DNA from: Bryobacterales bacterium
GTDB lineage: Bacteria > Acidobacteriota > Terriglobia > Bryobacterales > UBA6623
Direction: 5' to 3'
Assembly: GCA_022823865.1 (NCBI GenBank)
Contig: JAJEHF010000139.1
Span: 1-63,349, forward strand
Length of the DNA: 63,349 bases
Shown here: positions 59,426 through 63,349 of the stretch, piece after piece
How positions within the stretch are numbered: position 1 is the stretch's first letter
How the letters are laid out: each line of letters starts with the position of its first letter
Notes under the pieces: model-generated
Database searches by the model: none
The model's input: the letters and a program-made list of their open reading frames with translations, nothing else
What the model was told of the DNA's origin: nothing
Program-made: the position numbers and the translations under genes

Positions 59426-59515
59426 GGAGGAATGGCCGAGTGGTTGAAGGCGGCGGTCTTGAAAACCGCAAGGCTCGCAAGGGTCTCGGGGGTTCGAATC
59501 CCTCTTCCTCCGCCA
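59426..59515 (+). tRNA. tRNA-Ser (anticodon TGA)
   Basis: A 90-nt class II tRNA with encoded CCA. The acceptor stem GGAGGAA pairs with TTCCTCC, discriminator G. The anticodon arm GCGGT-CTTGAAA-ACCGC gives TGA, reading UCA codons. A long variable arm and T-loop TTCGAAT are present. An AT-rich patch starts directly after it, a frequent sign of an integration junction. Confidence 0.97.
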
Positions 59516-59816
59516 TCTCTGTGATGTAAGTGACTGATAATAGAATATTTATAGTAACAATATCCAGTTCTATCCCACGAACTGTCCGCCAATTCTGATT
59601 GGGTGGTTGCCCCACTCGAAATCGCCCGCATCGCTACGAAGAAGGCCTCAAAGGCCTCTGGCCGTGCGCTCAACGGCTTCTCGCACGATCGCTCCACGGT
59701 ACGCTTGTTTGCGACGGCTATCTGGCAAGACACACCTGAGCGCTAGAATCGAGCCGTCGTGCAGCGAGACCTCGCCCAATCTCGTCCAAAACAACGGACG
59801 TCGAGATAAGGACCCT

Positions 59817-61283
59817 ATGGCAATCCTCCGAACCATCCCATCGAAGACCACGCCCCACTGGCTGCTAGCGCTGGCGGGCTTCTGCCTCACGCTCGCCACC
59901 TTCTGCTCCCCTGACGCCGCGCGGACCAAGCCAAACGTCCTATTCATCGCTGTAGACGATCTCAACCATTGGGTCGGCCACCTTGGCGGTCAACCCAATA
60001 CGCTCACCCCAAACATCGACCGCCTTGCCGCGCGAGGCACCTCGTTCACACGCGCCTACAGTTCCGCACCACTCTGCAATCCCTCGCGCGTCAGCTTGAT
60101 GACCGGCATCACCCCCGCACACTCCGGCGTCTACGGCAACATGGAGAAACTCCGCACCCATTTGCCCGACGCCGTCACCCTCTCCCAGTACTTTCGGGAC
60201 CACGGCTACGTCGCCAAGGGAGGCGGCAAGATCTATCACAGCAGAGCCGCCTACGATGAGGCGTCCTGGGATCAATACTTCTCCGCAAGTTCCGCGAAGC
60301 GACCCGCAACGCCACGTCCCGAGAACGCCCCCGACGATATGTGGGTCAACTGGGGCCCCACGCCGCTCGACGACACGGACATGTTCGACGCGCAAATCGC
60401 CGATCAGGTCATCGCCGAACTCGGCAAGGCGCACGACAAACCCTTTTTCATCGCCTACGGTCTCACCAAACCCCACATGCCCTGGGTCGTTCCGGAAAAG
60501 TATTTCGACCTCCACCCCCTCGATTCCATCTCTCTGCCATCTGTGATCGATGACGATCTAGCCGACATCCCATCCTTCGGTCGCAAACTCGCCGCTGAAG
60601 TCTACGATCCCTCCGGTGCCAGAAACTTCGCCCACCCCGGCGGCGACCACACCTCCATCCTCAAGCACAACCAGTGGAAGCCCGCCGTGCAAGGCTACCT
60701 CGCCACCATCAGTTTCGCCGACGCACAGATCGGCCGCGTACTCGATGCGCTCGATCGCTCTCCCCACGCTCGCAACACCATCGTCGTCCTGTGGGGCGAT
60801 CATGGCTGGCACCTCGGCCAAAAGGAACACTGGCGAAAGCACGCACTCTGGGAAGCCAGTACACGCACCACACTCGTCATCGCTCTCCCCGAAGACTCGC
60901 CAATCGCCGCACAACGCGGCGTCCAATGTGATCGCGTCGTCAGCCTCATCGATCTCTACCCCACTCTGCTCGAACTTGCTGGCTTGCCGCCGCGCCCCGG
61001 CCTCGATGGGCAATCCATCTCTCCGCTCTTGAGTGATCCATCTCTCGCTTGGACACGCCCAGCACTTACCACGTATGGCCAAAACAACCACTCGCTGAGA
61101 TCCAGCCGCTACCGCTACATCCGCTACCACGACGGAACCGAAGAACTCTACGATCACCGTTCCGATCCCAACGAATGGAACAACCTCGCCCATCAGTCCG
61201 TAACTGCCCAACACCGCGCCGTGATCGACGCGCTGGCCGAACACCTGCCCTCAGAAAACAAACCGCAAGCGGTCTATGAATAG
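59817..61283 (+). CDS. Secreted iduronate-2-sulfatase-like sulfatase, foreign composition
   Basis: About 488 residues from the ATG at 59817 (AAGGA upstream). Signal peptide W-L-L-A-L-A-G-F-C-L-T-L-A-T-F-C; metal strand A-V-D-D-L-N-H-W; formylglycine motif C87-N-P-S-R; G-G-G-K-I-Y-H, K-P-H-M-P-W and W-G-D-H-G-W-H-L-G-Q-K-E-H-W-R-K. It belongs to the same group as the sulfatase at 25508-26968. Its coding strand is C-rich and G-poor compared with neighbours, suggesting transfer. It lies between tRNA-Ser and a tRNA-like fragment. Confidence 0.92.
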   Translation: MAILRTIPSKTTPHWLLALAGFCLTLATFCSPDAARTKPNVLFIAVDDLNHWVGHLGGQPNTLTPNIDRLAARGTSFTRAYSSAPLCNPSRVSLMTGITPAHSGVYGNMEKLRTHLPDAVTLSQYFRDHGYVAKGGGKIYHSRAAYDEASWDQYFSASSAKRPATPRPENAPDDMWVNWGPTPLDDTDMFDAQIADQVIAELGKAHDKPFFIAYGLTKPHMPWVVPEKYFDLHPLDSISLPSVIDDDLADIPSFGRKLAAEVYDPSGARNFAHPGGDHTSILKHNQWKPAVQGYLATISFADAQIGRVLDALDRSPHARNTIVVLWGDHGWHLGQKEHWRKHALWEASTRTTLVIALPEDSPIAAQRGVQCDRVVSLIDLYPTLLELAGLPPRPGLDGQSISPLLSDPSLAWTRPALTTYGQNNHSLRSSRYRYIRYHDGTEELYDHRSDPNEWNNLAHQSVTAQHRAVIDALAEHLPSENKPQAVYE

Positions 61284-61290
61284 CTGTGTA

Positions 61291-61311
61291 GCGATTGAAG
61301 AGATCAATCGC
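61291..61311 (+). terminator. Hairpin after the iduronate-sulfatase-like gene
   Basis: A perfect 8-bp stem GCGATTGA/TCAATCGC with loop AGAGA, 8 bp after the stop. No run of T follows, so Rho-independent termination is only possible; it may stabilise the mRNA end. Confidence 0.45.
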
Positions 61312-61385
61312 CGTACTTCTGCTCGTCCCACTCTCGCACCGACCGCGCTCGCAGGCTAAGAGGTTCACTGGTGCGTGGCCACGCA

Positions 61386-61435
61386 TCGGGCTCATCACCC
61401 AAGAGCCGAGGGCTGGAATCCCTCTTCGCCCGCCA
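61386..61435 (+). repeat. tRNA 3'-half-like remnant (possible attachment site)
   Basis: The bases form an anticodon-arm-like hairpin with CAT in the anticodon position (loop CTCATCA), a T-arm with perfect stem GAGGG/CCCTC and altered loop CTGGAAT, then an acceptor half TTCGCCC-G-CCA. There is no matching 5' half (GGGCGAA) upstream. The last 25 bases match the 3' end of tRNA-Ser(UGA) at 21 of 25 positions. It is either a decayed tRNA-Met-like gene or a trace of integration. Confidence 0.5.
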
Positions 61436-61440
61436 CATAG

Positions 61441-61616
61441 GCCGGGGGCGGAGATATCGATGTGCTGTTCGCTAGGGCTCAGCAATTGAAGTGCCGCGCA
61501 ATCGATGACCTTATTGCCGAGATTCCCTGCCTTGGGGCGAGCGGCTGTATATTGGACAAGACCCATTCGGAAATCCGGTTCGCTTCGCGGACCAGCACCC
61601 TCCGTTTTCCGGTTAG
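61441..61616 (+). pseudogene. C-terminal remnant of a VOC (glyoxalase-fold) protein
   Basis: One frame reads D-I-D-V-L-F-A-R-A-Q-Q-L-K-C-R-A-I-D-D-L, another continues P-W-G-E-R-L-Y-I-G-Q-D-P-F-G-N-P-V-R-F-A-D and stops at 61614-61616. Together they make a normal VOC-family C-terminus broken by a frameshift near 61525-61535. The N-terminal half is missing. It ends 2 bp before the start of an intact VOC gene. Confidence 0.6.
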
Positions 61617-61618
61617 CG

Positions 61619-62071
61619 ATGACTACGAAACGTCCAGGGCCGCTTGTGGAAACGGCTCTGTGGGTCGATGACACGCGACGGTCCAGCGAGTTCTACGCGT
61701 TTCGATTGGGGTTTCGAGTCTTGGCAATGGCCGAGAGGATCGCTGCCCTCGAAATTGCGGCGGGGCAGGTCTTGATCTTGTGTGCCAAAGGCGGGTCAGC
61801 GGCCCCCGTCGCGACGCCGGGGGGCCAGGTTCCACCCGCGGAGGCAGCCGGGGAAATGCATGTTGCTTTTGCGATTGAAGAAACCGAGTTCGAGGGATGG
61901 ATCGAGCGGCTGACCGCCGCGGGCATTGCCATTGAAAGCGTGGTCGAGTGGGACAAGGCACCGTGGCCGCCAACGATAAACTCTCGGAGCGGCCGCAGCA
62001 TTTATTTTCGCGATCCGGACCGGCACCTGATCGAGTTGGCCACGCCAGGCGTTTGGCCCGGGGTCTACTGA
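61619..62071 (+). CDS. VOC-family (glyoxalase/bleomycin resistance fold) protein
   Basis: About 150 residues from the ATG at 61619. Two beta-alpha-beta-beta-beta modules are visible: L-V-E-T-A-L-W-V-D-D-T-R-R-S-S-E-F-Y opens the first, G-E-M-H-V-A-F-A-I the second and R-D-P-D-R-H-L-I-E-L-A-T closes it. The His and the final Glu are in metal-ligand positions, whereas the first ligand position has Glu. Members include dioxygenases, lyases and antibiotic-binding proteins; the substrate cannot be assigned. Confidence 0.82.
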   Translation: MTTKRPGPLVETALWVDDTRRSSEFYAFRLGFRVLAMAERIAALEIAAGQVLILCAKGGSAAPVATPGGQVPPAEAAGEMHVAFAIEETEFEGWIERLTAAGIAIESVVEWDKAPWPPTINSRSGRSIYFRDPDRHLIELATPGVWPGVY

Positions 62072-62614
62072 TATAGCCGCAACGTATCGAGCGATACAAC
62101 CGCGAGACCGTCATTGTCCGCACGAACCGTCTGAGGACAATCCCCGCTTCTGGAGAAGCAGAGCAAATGACGAGATCGGACTCGGCGGTAGGGGGCTGCC
62201 CCTAGCCAAAAACGTTGTCAAGGCAGGTCTCCCCATAATCGGATTCGACCCGCGCGACGAACATTTAATGCGGCTTGCAGGTCATTCGCCCGCGCCGCGG
62301 GCGGCGATCCTGTTACTTGCGCTTTGCGCGGCGGGTCAGCAGTGAAACGGCACAGCGCGTTCAACCGGCGACTGCTCACCCTTCCCGACTTGCAACGTCT
62401 AACCTGTGAACACAGTCGCGACAACGAGCCCTTCTTTGCCCCACTGAACGCTTGTCGGAAATGACCGACCATGCCGCACGCGTTTTCGCAAGATGTGGGC
62501 CGCGGTAGTTCTACGGCGGTTGTGCCGAAGGCTAGGAGATAGCGTTCACACGTGAGTCGCGATGAGCACTCGATTCGTCGATGGCGGAAATCAGTAGTGG
62601 GAAAAGAGGTTCCG
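62072..62614. other. Gene-poor stretch with protein-coding remnants
   Basis: About 540 bp between the VOC gene and the DUF2569-like gene. Apart from the dehydrogenase-like fragment at 62175-62345 I see only short frames without recognisable products or ribosome sites. Confidence 0.45.
62175..62345 (+). pseudogene. Fragment of a 3-hydroxyisobutyrate-dehydrogenase-like NAD-binding domain
   Basis: The frame reads I-G-L-G-G-R-G-L-P-L-A-K-N-V-V-K-A-G, then P-I-I-G-F-D-P-R-D, closely matching the N-terminal Rossmann motif of the 6PGDH/HIBADH family (G-L-G-x-M-G-x-P-M-A-x-N). Similarity ends after about 36 residues and a stop follows at 62345. No start codon or remainder of the enzyme is present, so it is a leftover. 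Confidence 0.45.
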
Positions 62615-63058
62615 ATGATACGAAACGACGAAGAAGGCTTAGGCGGTTGGATCGTCGTCTATGTCATCGGTTCGATCCCGCTATTGACGATCTACTCGAT
62701 GGGACTATCAGGGTGGTTCTTCGAATATCCCGTTGGTCTCATGCTCGCGATCTTCGTCCTCCTTGCAGTTCCGTTACTGCTCGTTCTCCGGAAGTCTCCC
62801 AAGGCACCACGGTGGAATATTGCCGCATTGTGGATCATGGCCGCACTGATGATTCTGCGTTCGATCAGTGTGATTCTGTTCCCGATGAGTAGCGACGATG
62901 CGCCGCCGTTGCGTGGCGACGAACTGCTGGCGGTAGTACAGCCCCTAGGCGTGATAGTGGCTGTCGCGCTGGGATGGGCACTGGTCTGGACTCGATACTT
63001 CAGGAATTCGGTGCGAGTCAGAAGCACGTTTCGCCAAAAGACATCGTGTAGCGGTTAG
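62615..63058 (+). CDS. DUF2569-like small membrane protein
   Basis: 147 residues from the ATG at 62615 (AGAGG upstream). G-L-G-G-W-I-V-V-Y-V-I-G-S-I opens the first of four membrane segments, and the end R-Y-F-R-N-S-V-R-V-R-S-T-F resembles the conserved C-terminus of DUF2569 proteins. Function of the family is unknown. It stands alone. Confidence 0.75.
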   Translation: MIRNDEEGLGGWIVVYVIGSIPLLTIYSMGLSGWFFEYPVGLMLAIFVLLAVPLLLVLRKSPKAPRWNIAALWIMAALMILRSISVILFPMSSDDAPPLRGDELLAVVQPLGVIVAVALGWALVWTRYFRNSVRVRSTFRQKTSCSG

Positions 63059-63349
63059 CGCTGAAGGAAGCTTTGTTCCATTCAGACGAGACCATCTCGC
63101 TTGGCCTCTTCCAGGCGATTCAAGCGGCAGACCTGTATCGCTCCGTCGGACGCCCCCAGGGCACGCGAAGTCGATCTCGCCATATCCAGCTACGCGATTA
63201 CGCTCGGCACCTAGCGGGAGTTTACTGCGGGCGTTCGTGAGGGTCGGCGACAGCCGACGCTAACTCACTGTCGTTATTGAGGTTATCCATCCGGCTTACG
63301 CTTGGTTTATGTATTACCCTATATTGACAGGGCCTATCCCTGTGTTATC
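63059..63349. other. Right-edge region without recognised gene
   Basis: About 290 bp after the DUF2569-like gene. No frame gives a recognisable product. The last 60 bp are AT-rich and may be the upstream region of a gene outside the window. Confidence 0.4.

Noticed and set aside
59426..59515. tRNA with TGA anticodon considered as tRNA-Sec to support the selenoprotein
   Set aside because: tRNA-Sec has anticodon UCA and an 8-bp acceptor stem; this one has UGA with a 7-bp stem and is an ordinary tRNA-Ser.
62218..62472. 84-codon minus-strand ORF
   Set aside because: Low similarity to anything, rich in Arg/Ser, and antisense to the dehydrogenase fragment.

Overview
The window is high-GC bacterial chromosome, most likely from the Acidobacteriota (Bryobacter/Solibacter-like relatives). 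I infer this from the mix of a large Oar-type TonB-dependent receptor with an N-terminal carboxypeptidase-regulatory domain, many sulfatases, a DUF1501 protein paired with a planctomycete-type cytochrome (DUF1549/DUF1553) protein, Tat-exported Gfo/Idh/MocA oxidoreductases, the futalosine menaquinone gene mqnE, and a probable selenoprotein. No rRNA or phylogenetic marker suitable for placement is present, so the assignment is an inference from gene content.

Layout. 1-6.4 kb: left-edge fragment of a C5-cytosine DNA methyltransferase, a sulfatase, the overlapping folate genes folP-folB-folK, ddl and asnS. 6.45-7.53 kb: a complete IS1595-type insertion sequence with 8-bp target duplication, inverted repeats and its own sigma70-like promoter. 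7.6-14 kb: HicB-like orphan antitoxin, gltB, an aldose-epimerase-like protein, tRNA-Leu(CAG). 14-15.2 kb: a zapB-like coiled-coil gene and zapA, with zapA duplicated in tandem. 15-27 kb: an atypical sulfatase-fold enzyme, an AcpH-like phosphodiesterase, an SLC12-like transporter, a secreted protein of unknown function, then a minus-strand run sulfatase-hslV-hslU-two lipoproteins. 27-35.4 kb: MerR regulator, mqnE, B3-type metallo-beta-lactamase, SDR, the overlapping run fabD-fabG-trpC-mqnP/ubiA, and a 23S rRNA uracil methyltransferase. 35.4-47.3 kb: DUF1501 and DUF1549/DUF1553 pair, oxidoreductase, TonB receptor with a clear terminator, and a TGA-interrupted deiodinase-like gene. 47.3-62 kb: four sulfatases, a second oxidoreductase, a MoaD-like/amidohydrolase pair, ankyrin and HupE/UreJ-type genes, an SDR and tRNA-Ser(UGA), followed by a compositionally different iduronate-sulfatase-like gene and a stretch of gene remnants. 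62.6-63.06 kb: a small DUF2569-like membrane protein.

The most striking item is at 45703-47250. Two open frames are separated only by an in-frame TGA, and the TGA lies exactly in the active-site position of a thioredoxin-fold, deiodinase-like domain (C-L-T-TGA-P-P-F). A hairpin with an AGGUU loop sits 24 nt downstream of the TGA, as expected for a bacterial SECIS. Read through, the protein would be a secreted selenoprotein with a DsbD-alpha-like middle region and four C-terminal EF-hand loops.

Functionally the accessory genes (seven sulfatase-superfamily proteins, TonB receptor, two oxidoreductases, cytochrome/DUF1501 pair) suggest a life based on scavenging sulfated polysaccharides. The core genes (folate, tRNA charging, glutamate synthase, fatty-acid and menaquinone synthesis, HslVU) are ordinary housekeeping.
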